Source: an uncultured Gemmataceae bacterium (GTDB taxonomy: Bacteria > Planctomycetota > Planctomycetia > Gemmatales > Gemmataceae). From it: a stretch of 64,000 bases of DNA. The translations under genes and the position numbers were made by a program. The notes beneath the pieces were generated by a model, which was not told where the DNA came from, searched no databases, and worked only from the letters and a program-made list of their open reading frames with translations. Each line of letters opens with the position of its first letter. Within the stretch, counting starts at the first letter, position 1. Where the stretch lies: the NCBI GenBank assembly GCA_937923405.1, contig CALDUY010000013.1:1-64000 (forward strand). The letters run 5' to 3'. Of the stretch, positions 7,251 to 16,509 are shown piece after piece.

Positions 7251-9140
7251 ATGGTTGTTCGACTGATTCTCCTGATTGGCCTAGCCTTGTTCTGGGCGAC
7301 GGCAACCGCGTCGGCCTCGGAATCAAAAGAGCCATATCAGATCCGCTTAGTGATTCATGTGGTCCCGCACAAGCAGTTGACGCGTATCTTTCGCGAACGG
7401 ATCGCACGGGAACTGGGCGACGGTATTCAGGCGGCACTGGGCGAATTGGCTCGGGTCGAGGTCACCGAGTCACATCCGTTATTGCCGACCATCCAACAGC
7501 AGGGATTGGCCAAGGCTCTGGACGGCTACCGTCAACGCTCCGACTGGCAATTCTATTTCGTGCTGATCGACTTCAACGGCACGCACTATCGCATCCAAAC
7601 GAGAGTGCATAACGGGCTGACTGGGCATCCCTCTCCCGTCGTGCGGTCGACGCGGATCAGCGATCGCGAATTCGTGGCCCGAGCGGCGGCATTTCTGCTG
7701 GAACGCGACTTCGCTCTAGTGGGCACTATCGAGAGCGAACCCGAGGCGGGGCGGGTGCAAGTGCGCCTCAAGGGAGGCGAGTTGGGCGTTGATCTAGGTC
7801 GGTGGATCAAGAAGGGCGAAGTCTTTCGTCTGGGCGAGGTCAACGGCGACGAGCCGCTTCAGTGGCGGGAATGGGCCTATCTGCAAGTAGTCGAACCAGC
7901 GAAAGACGGCCTTTGCACTTGCAAGCTTTACTCGCGCTATTCGGAATCGAACGTGGCCGGACTGCGGGTCGAATTGTTGGGGACCCGGCCTGGCCCGTTG
8001 CGGCTTCGCTTTTTGCAAGAGACGCCCAAGGGACCGGGGCCGCTCAAGGATTCTCTCAGTGTGCAGATTCGCCGCAACGGCTTCGATGGCGAGGAGACCC
8101 AACGACTCCAATTTCCAGTCTCCTCCAGCCGCGACATCAACACGACTCGTCTCGGCGACAAAGGCCGGTTTGATCGGTTGGCGTTTCTCAGCGTTCTCAA
8201 AGACGACAAAGTGCGAACCCGGGTACCGGTTCCAATTCTCGACGAAAGCCTGACCGTGATCGTGGTGCCGCAGTTGAATGAACTGGAAAACCAGAAGCTG
8301 GAAAATTACCGACGCTTTCGCGACAAGGTGATTGAAGCGACCCTAGTACTAAACTCGCAGGTGCGTAAGATCAATCAGGAAACGGCCAAGCCGGAGAACC
8401 GAAGCAAGGGGATCGCCTCGGGTCGCGAAGCGATCCAACGTCTACAGCGGGATTACGCGGATCTGATCACTCAGCGTGAAACGGTGTTAAGAGATCTGCA
8501 ATCGCTTCCGGACAAAGATCGGCCCTCCGCCGCCGAGATGAAAGCATTGGAGGTTCGCTTGAAGAACCTCAAAGAGGGAGAGACGGAACTGCTCAAACAC
8601 ATTGCCGAGTTGGAACAGATTGAAAAGGAAGAAAACGATCCCAAAAGGCGAGAATGGCGGCAGCAGATCGAACGAGCCAAGAGTCTAGAGAAGGAAGGTG
8701 AACTTGGCGAGGCCATCGAGATCTATCAGAAAACGCCTCCGGAGTTCGACTCGCCCGAGCAGCAAAACCATCTGGCCAGCCTGCTCAAGCAATGGGAGCC
8801 AAAAAGCAAAGAACACGAGGCGGCACGCGACTTTATCCGTAAGAAATTTCCTACATTGAAGACCGAGGAATTGTTAGAAAAGATCGGCGAACTGGATGCC
8901 GCGGTCAAGGAATGCATTCAGGTCGAGGACGCCTTGACCCTTCGCCACTTCCAACGCGGTTTGGAGAAGCAACTCAAACGGATCGATGAGGAGCTAAGCA
9001 AGCTCAAGCCGGAGACCGTGTTCGAGGATCAGAAACCCGCCGAGCAGATCAAGGAGTTGCTTCCCAAACTGGAGAAGATCGATCGTGACGCGCGAGCGTA
9101 TCTCGACAAACTGACCAAGCCTGATGACGAGGACAAGTGA
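7251..9140 (+). CDS. Secreted coiled-coil protein of unknown function, inserted in the aro run
   Basis: A 629-residue protein that I do not recognise. It starts with a clean signal peptide (MVVRLILLIGLALFWATATASA) cut to stay brief here: a hydrophobic core followed by small residues near 22-24. Residues 25-330 look globular and beta-rich. From about 350 to the end it is strongly charged, rich in Lys, Glu and Leu, with heptad-like coiled-coil segments and a TPR-like stretch around 490 (GELGEAIEIYQK). AAGGGAGA lies upstream of the ATG at 7251. It sits 13 bases after aroA and three bases before aroC, so it is almost certainly co-transcribed with them. A planctomycete envelope protein is the simplest reading; no enzymatic motif is visible. 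Confidence 0.8.
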   Translation: MVVRLILLIGLALFWATATASASESKEPYQIRLVIHVVPHKQLTRIFRERIARELGDGIQAALGELARVEVTESHPLLPTIQQQGLAKALDGYRQRSDWQFYFVLIDFNGTHYRIQTRVHNGLTGHPSPVVRSTRISDREFVARAAAFLLERDFALVGTIESEPEAGRVQVRLKGGELGVDLGRWIKKGEVFRLGEVNGDEPLQWREWAYLQVVEPAKDGLCTCKLYSRYSESNVAGLRVELLGTRPGPLRLRFLQETPKGPGPLKDSLSVQIRRNGFDGEETQRLQFPVSSSRDINTTRLGDKGRFDRLAFLSVLKDDKVRTRVPVPILDESLTVIVVPQLNELENQKLENYRRFRDKVIEATLVLNSQVRKINQETAKPENRSKGIASGREAIQRLQRDYADLITQRETVLRDLQSLPDKDRPSAAEMKALEVRLKNLKEGETELLKHIAELEQIEKEENDPKRREWRQQIERAKSLEKEGELGEAIEIYQKTPPEFDSPEQQNHLASLLKQWEPKSKEHEAARDFIRKKFPTLKTEELLEKIGELDAAVKECIQVEDALTLRHFQRGLEKQLKRIDEELSKLKPETVFEDQKPAEQIKELLPKLEKIDRDARAYLDKLTKPDDEDK

Positions 9141-9143
9141 CCG

Positions 9144-10235
9144 ATGCCCGGCAATACTTTCGGCGAACGATTCCGCGTCACGACGGCAGGGGTCAGTCAT
9201 GGACCCGGCTATGTCGTCGTCATCGATGGCTGTCCTCCAGGGCTGCCGCTTTCCGTCGAGGATCTGCTGCCCGATCTACAGCGCCGCAAACCCGGTCAGT
9301 CCAAAATCGTTACCCAGCGTAAAGAGGAGGATGTACCGGAGATCTGGTCCGGTGTCTTCGAGGGCGTCACCGATGGCACGCCGATCAGCGTCTTAATCCG
9401 CAACACCGATCAACGCTCTGGCGATTATTCCGAGATTAAAGATAAATATCGTCCGGGACATGCTGACTTCACCTTCGACGCACGCTTCGGCTTGCGCGAC
9501 TATCGAGGGGGTGGCCGATCCAGCGCACGAGAGACCGTTTGTCGTGTTGTCGCTGGGGCCATCGCCAAAAAACTGCTCGCTCAGCAAGGCGTGCGTATTC
9601 TTGGCTACGTCAAACAGATCGGTCCACTGGTGGCAGAAATTGAAGATCCGAAAAGTGTTACTTTTGAGCAAGTCGAGGCTACTCCGGTTCGTTGTCCTGA
9701 TTTGGCGATGGCCGCGCAGATGATCGCTCTGATCGACGAAGTTCGCCGCGATCAGGATTCAATCGGCGGCATCTGCGAACTAGTCGCCGTTGGCGTTCCT
9801 GCTGGCTTGGGCGAACCAGTCTTCGACAAGCTGAAGGCCGATTTGGCTAAGGCGCTGTTGTCGCTGCCAGCGGTCACCGGGTTCGAGTATGGCGCGGGGT
9901 TCGGCGTGGCGACGTTGCGCGGCAGTCAGAACAATGACTATTTCGTGCGCAAAGAAGACCGCCCTACGAAAATCGGCACGGCAACGAATCGGCACGGCGG
10001 CATGCTGGGCGGCATCACTTCGGGCGAACCGATCGTCTGTCGCGTCGCCCTCAAGCCAACCAGTAGCCTACCCCGGTCGCAACCTACGGTGACTCGTTCG
10101 GCGGAACCAACCGAAATTCAGACGCGCGGACGGCACGATCCCTGTCTACTACCCCGTTTCGTGCCGATGGGGGAAGCAATGCTGGCCATTGTCCTCGCCG
10201 ATCACTGGCTCCGTTGGCGTGCCCAGTGCGGCTAG
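9144..10235 (+). CDS. aroC: Chorismate synthase
   Basis: A 363-residue enzyme for the last common shikimate step, turning EPSP into chorismate with reduced FMN. Signature regions: GNTFGERFRVTTAGVSHGP at the N-terminus, the DYRGGGRSSARETVCRVVAG motif near 120-135, GFEYGAGF near 250, and RHDPCLLPRFVPMGEAM near the C-terminus. Length matches the family. It starts three bases after the stop of the secreted coiled-coil gene, which makes truA-aroA-orf-aroC look like one transcript. Its TAG stop touches the left end of a family B repeat. Confidence 0.97.
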   Translation: MPGNTFGERFRVTTAGVSHGPGYVVVIDGCPPGLPLSVEDLLPDLQRRKPGQSKIVTQRKEEDVPEIWSGVFEGVTDGTPISVLIRNTDQRSGDYSEIKDKYRPGHADFTFDARFGLRDYRGGGRSSARETVCRVVAGAIAKKLLAQQGVRILGYVKQIGPLVAEIEDPKSVTFEQVEATPVRCPDLAMAAQMIALIDEVRRDQDSIGGICELVAVGVPAGLGEPVFDKLKADLAKALLSLPAVTGFEYGAGFGVATLRGSQNNDYFVRKEDRPTKIGTATNRHGGMLGGITSGEPIVCRVALKPTSSLPRSQPTVTRSAEPTEIQTRGRHDPCLLPRFVPMGEAMLAIVLADHWLRWRAQCG

Positions 10236-10384
10236 AGCGCTCCTCAAGATGGTGTAGCGGCAGTGGGGCAGGAAACTCTTTCGCTGGCTAAAGCCAGCGG
10301 CTACCAGCGAATCCAAACCAGTAGTCGCAGGCTAAAGCCAGCGCTCCGCTACACCATTTCGCAGACCACTCTAACAAAGCGCTA
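10234..10384. repeat. Dispersed palindromic repeat, family B copy 1
   Basis: Lies between the convergent ends of aroC and the TrmJ-like gene. The outer arms are inverted: AAGATGGTGTAGCGG on the left, and CTCCGCTACACCAT on the right. Inside is the hairpin CGCTGGCT-AA-AGCCAGCG (10282-10299), which differs from the usual CGCAGGCT/AGCCTGCG core of other copies by a paired change on both arms. Both flanking genes end in TAG codons that merge with the repeat ends (TAGAGCGCT and, on the other strand, TAGCGCTTT). Confidence 0.75.
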
Positions 10385-11107
10385 CTCCTCCTCGAAGCGG
10401 GTACGTTCGGCGACCCAGCGGAGTTGGCGTGCCAGTCCCAGGAGCAAGCGAACCTCCATCGGCGAAGGTTGGGCGCGACTCAGCAGATGACGCAGCGCGT
10501 GCATCAGGGCCTCGCCGCGCACTCCGCGTAGGTAGCGCACCTGTCGCAGCGATTCTTCAAGTTTGGCGAACATCCGGTGTTGCTCGTCGAGCGAAGCCAC
10601 CGGAGATGCGGGGCATCGTTCACGTTCCAGCCTGACACGTTGCAGTTCGTATAGGCAGATGGCCACCGACTGGGCCAGGTTCAGGGCTGGACACGTCTCG
10701 TTCGTGGGAATGTGGATCAGATGCGGGCAGCGAAGAATTTCGTCGTTGGTCAGGCCGGACGGTTCAGGACCGAAGACCAGAGCGACTCGCCCAGGTGGAA
10801 AGAGTTGAGCGATCTGCTCAGGTGGACCGACCGTTTGACGACGGAACAGCCCGCCGGTGCGGGCCGAGGTCGCCGCTGCCGAGACACAGTCGGCCAGAGC
10901 AGTTTCCAGGTCAGCGACGAGGCGAGCTTGTTGCAACAAGTGAAAGGCGTGATGAGTGGCCAGTTGACGGGCTGGCTCGGACAGCGGATCGGCTACGGGG
11001 GAGACCAGAACCAAATCGTGCAGGCCAAAGTTGCACATGATCCGGGCCACGGAGCCGAGGTTGGCGGCGACCTCCGTGCGGACCAACACCACGCGGACCG
11101 AATTCAC
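10382..11107 (-). CDS. TrmJ/LasT-like SPOUT RNA methyltransferase
   Basis: A 241-residue TrmH/SpoU-superfamily 2'-O-methyltransferase with the knotted SAM site. Motif 1 is ANLGSVARIMCNFGL near residue 15, motif 2 is VFGPEPSGLTNDEI near 110, and motif 3 is NETCPALNLAQSVAI near 140. The arrangement and the helical C-terminal tail resemble TrmJ, which methylates position 32 of tRNA; other SpoU targets are possible. The GTG at 11107 overlaps the stop of the upstream Aas-like gene in a GTGA, so it is probably translated by coupling. An extended frame upstream is not protein-like. Confidence 0.87.
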   Translation of the reverse strand: MNSVRVVLVRTEVAANLGSVARIMCNFGLHDLVLVSPVADPLSEPARQLATHHAFHLLQQARLVADLETALADCVSAAATSARTGGLFRRQTVGPPEQIAQLFPPGRVALVFGPEPSGLTNDEILRCPHLIHIPTNETCPALNLAQSVAICLYELQRVRLERERCPASPVASLDEQHRMFAKLEESLRQVRYLRGVRGEALMHALRHLLSRAQPSPMEVRLLLGLARQLRWVAERTRFEEE

Positions 11108-13401
11108 TTCTTGACCAGAGACAGGGCCAATTGTTTGACGTCCTTGAGGTTCAACTTGCCGGAGCCTAGTACCGGCAGTTCCGGCACAGGGTAAAAGTCG
11201 CGCTCTCCGGGCATCCACAGGTTGGGCAATCCCTGTTCGGACAAGCGAGCGCACCAGGGCCGCACGGCGGTGTTGAACGTGGCCAGTATAGTTTCGACAT
11301 ACAATACCACCACTCGTTCGCCGCGTGCCTCATCGGGAACACAGGTGACGGCACAGACACGTTCGGAGGTGTCCAAAACTTCGTGCAACGCTTCTTCGAT
11401 GCGTTCGAGCGGAACCATCTCCCCGCCGATTTTGGCAAAGCGAGAGAGCCGTCCCGTCAGCGTCAGGTGGCCGTCGGCATCGAGTCGGCCCATGTCGCCG
11501 GTGATGTACCAGCCATCGAGAATAACTGACTTAGTGAGATCGGGTTTATGCAAATAACCCTTCATCACGTTGGCCCCGGTGATGAGTACCAAGCCTTCCT
11601 CGCCCAGAGGCAACGGTTGGTGGGTTTCGGGATGAATGATGCGGGCGGCGCAGCCGGGCAGGGGGGGGCCGACCGTACCGATCTTGTTATGCACCTGAAT
11701 CAGCGAGCCGAACGGCTGATCGGGCATGTTCGCTGCTGCCGCAGGCGAAAGCTCCGTGCAACCATAGCCTTCGAGAGGCAGCACACCGAACCGTTTCTCA
11801 AAATCCAGCGCCAGCGCGGGAGGCAGTTTCTCCGCGCCGCAGACGAGAATGCGCACACTGCGAAAATCGTCGGTCTGACACTTCCGCAAGCAGAAACGCA
11901 AGAAAGTCGCGGTCGAAATGTAGATCGTGCAGGCGTAGTTCTTGCACAGTTCGCCGATCTCTTTAGCCTGGCGCGGGTCGGCATGGTAGACCGCCGAGCC
12001 GCCAATCTGCAACGGGGCCCACAGACTAACGGTGTAGCCGAAACTGTGGAAGAAGGGCAAAACGCCAAGCAGGCGATCGTCCTGATTGAAGCTGGTGGCC
12101 TGGATCATCGATTCGGCGTTGGCCGCTACGTTGCCATGCGTCAGCATCACGCCTTTGGGATCGCCGGTCGAGCCGGAGGAGAAAATCACCGTTGCCAGAT
12201 CGTCAATGGAGTGTTTGCCCAACCGATGCACGAAGTATTCCAGAAACCAGCCGGGAAAGACAATCACCGACAGCAACGCTCGGAGTTTCTGAAGCGAGGA
12301 GACCTTGGGTAAGAGGTCGTCGAGGTAGACTAGCTCGACCCCATGCCCCGGATCGATCGGCAGGCGAGCAGTGAACTTGCGTGCGGTCAGCACATGGCGA
12401 CAGGAACACTGTCGCAAGGCAGACTGAATCGACTCAGGGCCGCAGGTGTAGTTGAGGTTGACCGAAGTTTTTCGTAGCAGTGCCAGGGCGATATTGGCCA
12501 GCGCCGACCCGCGGCCCGGCGGCAGCCAGATGCCTACCATCGCCGTGTCGCCCAGGATCGGTCGCAGCAGGGAGGCCAGACACGAGGCTCCAACGTAGGC
12601 TTTGCCGTAGGTCATGTCCTGCCCAGGAGCGCTGGAGTCGGCCCAGCAGGGGCGGAAGGGATGGCGAGCAGCGATGCGGACAAACTGGCGATGCACGGGG
12701 CGACGCCACGGCGAGCGTTCAATGGCCAACTGGGCTGAATGCTCCTGCATGGCCTGGCGTGCCTCTGCCGCGGGAGTGCCGCTGGGCAACGGCTTGCCGA
12801 AGGATACCCAGACAGGCGAGGGAATCTCCGCTGGCCATTTTCGCACAAAGCGGCCCTTGTGCATGGTGAACAGACTGCCTTCCGGCTGATGCAAGCAGAG
12901 CGGTACGACCGGCACGGTTTGTCGAGCGACCACCTGATCGTAGACTGCCGAGTACGTCCAGGTCGGGCCGTTGGCAATAGCGCATCCTTCGGCAAAGAGG
13001 CAGACCACTTCTCCGTTAGCCAAGGCGTCGCTGGCCCGAGTCAGGGCCTGTTCGATGGCGGCGGCATCGGCCCCCTGTACGGTGATGGCATTGGCTCGAC
13101 GCAGCAGCCAACCCGCTAGTCCCTGCGACGTCCAGCCGGCCAGGATCACGAAGCGAACTCGTCGTGGACAGGCTGCTAGCAGAATCAGCCAGCCCAGGTA
13201 GTTCACTGGATTAGCGACCAACAGGACCGGTCCTTTGGACGGAAGATTTCCCCGCCCCCGGACGCGGAGCCAGAGCAGTGACCGCGTTACTACCCACATA
13301 GTCAGCTTCAGGCCTACATAGGGCCAGACCCAGCCGACGAGCAGCACCACGACCAGGAGCAAGGCGAGGACGAACGGGATGCCTTCCCAGCCGATGAGCA
13401 C
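11104..13401 (-). CDS. Aas-like fusion: degenerate glycerophospholipid acyltransferase domain plus acyl-ACP/CoA ligase
   Basis: A 765-residue two-domain protein with the Aas architecture. An N-terminal membrane helix leads into a PlsC-type acyltransferase fold (about 50-250), then an AMP-forming ligase (about 290-760). The ligase is intact: IFSSGSTGDPKGVMLTHG, EGYGCTELSPAA, TGRLSRFAKIGGE and the C-terminal Lys in LGSGKLNLKDV. The acyltransferase is not: the expected NHxxxxD motif reads VANPVNYLGW (His to Pro, Asp to Gly), and the EGR/EGT motif reads FAEGCAI. So this half probably cannot transfer acyl groups. The GTG at 13401 has GGAGA six bases upstream; a TTG at 13503 is in frame. It likely activates fatty acids for recycling; the partner acyltransferase is unknown. 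Confidence 0.88.
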   Translation of the reverse strand: MLIGWEGIPFVLALLLVVVLLVGWVWPYVGLKLTMWVVTRSLLWLRVRGRGNLPSKGPVLLVANPVNYLGWLILLAACPRRVRFVILAGWTSQGLAGWLLRRANAITVQGADAAAIEQALTRASDALANGEVVCLFAEGCAIANGPTWTYSAVYDQVVARQTVPVVPLCLHQPEGSLFTMHKGRFVRKWPAEIPSPVWVSFGKPLPSGTPAAEARQAMQEHSAQLAIERSPWRRPVHRQFVRIAARHPFRPCWADSSAPGQDMTYGKAYVGASCLASLLRPILGDTAMVGIWLPPGRGSALANIALALLRKTSVNLNYTCGPESIQSALRQCSCRHVLTARKFTARLPIDPGHGVELVYLDDLLPKVSSLQKLRALLSVIVFPGWFLEYFVHRLGKHSIDDLATVIFSSGSTGDPKGVMLTHGNVAANAESMIQATSFNQDDRLLGVLPFFHSFGYTVSLWAPLQIGGSAVYHADPRQAKEIGELCKNYACTIYISTATFLRFCLRKCQTDDFRSVRILVCGAEKLPPALALDFEKRFGVLPLEGYGCTELSPAAAANMPDQPFGSLIQVHNKIGTVGPPLPGCAARIIHPETHQPLPLGEEGLVLITGANVMKGYLHKPDLTKSVILDGWYITGDMGRLDADGHLTLTGRLSRFAKIGGEMVPLERIEEALHEVLDTSERVCAVTCVPDEARGERVVVLYVETILATFNTAVRPWCARLSEQGLPNLWMPGERDFYPVPELPVLGSGKLNLKDVKQLALSLVKK

Positions 13402-13932
13402 GGCATTTCTCCGTGAGAGGACCGACCTGGTACCAGAATCGCTGGCACACCCTGCTGACCGACGCTCACCCCGGAGCGTAGCCACGTCCCTGGAGCGCGT
13501 CAAGATGGAGCAACCGCGATTTTTTCGATTTCCTAAGATAACTCAACCTCGCCAGATTCGTCCACCACACAACAGGCCCAGTCGCTTGCTTGTCCGTGAA
13601 CCGACTCACTTGACGATTGGTCAGGTAGAGGGCCGTAGACTTGACGCCAGTTCACCAAATTCTCATCGGCAACGACTCTCCAGGTATGGTATTCTTGATG
13701 CTCCACTAGGAAGAGAAACGCGGCGACGGAGGATCGGTATTGCTGTGTTCTACCGTTACGAGCCGTTAGTGTGAGTGTCTCCGGAACGTTGTCTGTGGGC
13801 TTGGAACAGCGAGCCGGAGTCGTGAGTATGTATGAATACAATAAAGGGGATCGCTGGATAAATGCTGTTTTCGCCCTGGTTGGAAAATCCTCGTTGCGAG
13901 GAACGAACAACTCCGCAGAGGAGTTTTAGCAG
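13402..13932. other. Intergenic region; possible short unrecognised frame on the minus strand
   Basis: About 530 bases between the divergent Aas-like and exporter operons, so both promoters should be here. On the minus strand, 13533 to about 13780 reads a protein-like stretch (for example VVADENLVNWRQVYG) with plausible codon use, but I find no start codon with a ribosome site and no family match. GAGGAG before the ATG at 13933 is the exporter ribosome site. No clear promoter boxes or hairpins. Confidence 0.35.
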
Positions 13933-15192
13933 ATGCGACGATTGATGAAATGGGGGGTGATCCTGGGCATTCTGGGAGGGATCGGCTATGCTGTGACGGT
14001 TCCCACGATGGCCTGGATCAAGGAACGCAGTCAGGTGCGTTATCTGACGGCCAAGGTGTCGATCGGCCGGGTCGAATCGGCGGTCAACTCGACGGGAACC
14101 GTCAAGCCGGTTCGCGAAGTGCAGATTGGAGCCTTCGTTTCTGGGCCGATTAAGCAAGTGTACGTCGATTTTAATAGTCGCGTCGAGGCCAATCAGGTAC
14201 TCGCGGAGATCGACGATTTGTTGCCCCGAGCGGCTTACGAACGTGACCTGGCTTCGGTAAGTACGGCCAAGGCCGACTACAACCGAGTGCTAGCACTGCT
14301 GGAGCAGGCCAAGCGGAATGAGGAACGGGCAGTTCGGCTCCAGAAGATCAACAAGGACTACCTCTCGGACACCGAGATGGATCAGTTCGTCTATAATCGG
14401 ATGAGTCTGGAGGCGCAGCTCGGATTAGCCAAGGCCGCCATCGAGCAGGCCGAGGCGAATATGAAAAACTCTAAAGCGAACCTCGGCTACACCAAGATCA
14501 TCACGCCTGTTGCTGGAACCATCATCGAACGCAAGGTCGATCCAGGGCAAACCGTGGCGTCGGCGTTCCAGACGCCGGAACTTTTCACCGTTGCTCCGGA
14601 GATGGAAAAGCACATGCACATCCACGCCACAGTCGACGAGGCCGACATCGGTTTGATTCGGGCGGCGGAACGACGCAAGCAACCAGTGCAGTTCACCGTC
14701 GATGCCTACCCCAACGATCTGTTCGAGGGGCTGATTTATCAGATCCGCAAGAATGGCACAACGAATCAAAACGTCGTGACCTATCCGGTGGTGATTGAAG
14801 CCCCGAACCCCGACCTGAAGCTGATGCCGGGCATGACAGCCAACATCTCCTTTCTGATCGAAGTCAAAGAGAACGTATTGCGCATCCCTGCTGGGGCACT
14901 ACGGTTCACGCCGCTGCCGACCCAGGTGCATCCCGACGATCGCGAGTTGCTCAACAACTCACCGGAGCGGCAAAACCAGGAGAACGGCACACGTCTGACC
15001 GCCAGCCAGAAGGCGGCTTTGGCCAAGGGGCGAACTCGCCGCGTCGTGTGGTACAAAGACGGCGAGTTTCTCCGTGGCGTGACGGTCGTCCTGGGGTTGA
15101 TCGATAGCCAGTATGCCGAAGTACTGGAAGGCGACGTAACCGAAGGACAGGAACTGGTGACGGGAATTGACACCACTCCACGAGGATCGTGA
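13933..15192 (+). CDS. MacA/HlyD-type periplasmic adaptor of a tripartite ABC exporter
   Basis: A 419-residue membrane fusion protein. A single N-terminal membrane helix (residues 7-28) anchors it; then come a lipoyl-like half motif ([20 protein letters not shown]), a helical hairpin rich in Ala, Glu and Lys (about 95-180), the second lipoyl half ([16 protein letters not shown]), and beta-barrel and membrane-proximal domains. A hydrophilic insert near 330-365 is unusual. It links the inner-membrane permease to the outer-membrane TolC-like protein encoded three genes downstream. GAGGAG lies upstream of the ATG. The operon order (adaptor, permease, ATPase, outer-membrane factor) is complete. 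Confidence 0.92.
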   Translation: MRRLMKWGVILGILGGIGYAVTVPTMAWIKERSQVRYLTAKVSIGRVESAVNSTGTVKPVREVQIGAFVSGPIKQVYVDFNSRVEANQVLAEIDDLLPRAAYERDLASVSTAKADYNRVLALLEQAKRNEERAVRLQKINKDYLSDTEMDQFVYNRMSLEAQLGLAKAAIEQAEANMKNSKANLGYTKIITPVAGTIIERKVDPGQTVASAFQTPELFTVAPEMEKHMHIHATVDEADIGLIRAAERRKQPVQFTVDAYPNDLFEGLIYQIRKNGTTNQNVVTYPVVIEAPNPDLKLMPGMTANISFLIEVKENVLRIPAGALRFTPLPTQVHPDDRELLNNSPERQNQENGTRLTASQKAALAKGRTRRVVWYKDGEFLRGVTVVLGLIDSQYAEVLEGDVTEGQELVTGIDTTPRGS

Positions 15193-15193
15193 C

Positions 15194-16435
15194 GTGCGCT
15201 TACTCGACCTCGTGCTGCTCGCCCTGAAGACGCTCCTGAAGAATAAGCTGCGCTCGGGGCTAACCATCCTGGGTGTGGTCATTGGCATTGCCTCGGTCAC
15301 AACGATCGTCTCGATCGGCCAAGGTGGTCAGCAACTGATTCAAGATCAGTTTGCCAATCTCGGCACCAACGTGATCGCGGTCATTCCGGGCAGTGGTCAG
15401 TCCGGCGGGGTGCGTCAGGGCATCGTGCCGACATTGACGCCGGGCGACGCCAAGGCGCTAGCCCAGGAATGCCCGTCGATCAAGGCCGTCAGTCCTCTGG
15501 TGGGGGCGGCGGGACAGGTGATCGGCGGCAACTCCAACTGGAAGCCCGAGCAGATGTTCGGCGTTGGACCGGACTATCTCATCATCCGCAACTGGCCGAT
15601 CGAGAGTGGTGAGTTCTTCACCGAACGCGATATTAACGGCGCGACCAAGGTCTGCGTCGTCGGACAAACCATCGCGACCCAGCTGTTTCCCGGCACGGAC
15701 GCAGTCGGCCAACAAGTACGGGTCAAAAACATTCCGTTTCAAATCATTGGCGTGTTGGCCCGAAAGGGCACCAACATGTTCGGCCAGGATCAGGACGACA
15801 TCTTGCTGATGCCCTACACCACGGTGCAAAAGCGACTACAGGGATCGACTTTCTCGAATTTGGGCGCGATCTTGGTGTCGGCCACCACCCAGGAGTTATC
15901 GCGGCAGGCCGAGCAAGAGATTCGCGCCGTGCTGAGCGAACGGCACAAGATCGCTCCGGGGCATCCGCCGGACTTCCGCGTTCAGAACACCATCGAGGCC
16001 TTGGCGATCATGAACATCGTCACCGGCTCACTCACGGCTATGCTCGCCGTCATCGCCGCCATCTCGCTGGTGGTCGGCGGAGTCGGCATCATGAACATTA
16101 TGCTGGTCTCGGTTACCGAACGCACCCGTGAGATTGGCATTCGCATGGCTTTGGGAGCCAGGCCGCGTGACATTTTGTATCAATTTCTCGTCGAGTCGGT
16201 GGTGTTATCGAGCATCGGTGGGGCGATCGGCATCGCACTGGGTATCTCGGCGTCGGCAGGACTGGCGGCTCTGATCAACAAATTTTTGCCGTCGAGTAAC
16301 TGGCCGTTTACCGTGTCGCTGCCCGCCGCCTTGGGGGCGATGCTGTTTGCCGCCATCGTCGGCGTGTTCTTCGGCTTTTACCCGGCTCGTCGAGCCAGCC
16401 AACTCGATCCGATCGAAGCCTTGCGGTACGAATGA
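15194..16435 (+). CDS. MacB-type ABC transporter permease (FtsX/MacB fold)
   Basis: A 413-residue permease with the classic layout: one N-terminal helix ([20 protein letters not shown]), a large periplasmic domain (about 50-270), and three C-terminal helices including [20 protein letters not shown], then [18 protein letters not shown]. Unlike E. coli MacB it lacks a fused ATPase, which is the next gene. I chose the GTG at 15194, two bases after the adaptor stop and with GAGG eight bases upstream; an ATG at 15167 would overlap the adaptor by 26 bases. Such systems drive substrates (peptides, macrolides, lipids) from the periplasm out through a TolC channel; the substrate here is unknown. Confidence 0.93.
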   Translation: MRLLDLVLLALKTLLKNKLRSGLTILGVVIGIASVTTIVSIGQGGQQLIQDQFANLGTNVIAVIPGSGQSGGVRQGIVPTLTPGDAKALAQECPSIKAVSPLVGAAGQVIGGNSNWKPEQMFGVGPDYLIIRNWPIESGEFFTERDINGATKVCVVGQTIATQLFPGTDAVGQQVRVKNIPFQIIGVLARKGTNMFGQDQDDILLMPYTTVQKRLQGSTFSNLGAILVSATTQELSRQAEQEIRAVLSERHKIAPGHPPDFRVQNTIEALAIMNIVTGSLTAMLAVIAAISLVVGGVGIMNIMLVSVTERTREIGIRMALGARPRDILYQFLVESVVLSSIGGAIGIALGISASAGLAALINKFLPSSNWPFTVSLPAALGAMLFAAIVGVFFGFYPARRASQLDPIEALRYE

Positions 16436-16509
16436 GGGCTTATAATCGATTCAACCCATAAAGTCTGCCTCGCCGATCTTATTAGCAGTCCAGAGAGATG
16501 GTACGCGCC

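Noticed and set aside
11548..12312. A 254-codon plus-strand frame
   Set aside because: It is antisense to the ligase domain of the Aas-like protein and has no recognisable motif or convincing ribosome site.
13533..13910. Minus-strand frame upstream of the Aas-like gene
   Set aside because: Part of it looks protein-like, but there is no credible start or ribosome site and no family match, so it is only mentioned in the intergenic entry.
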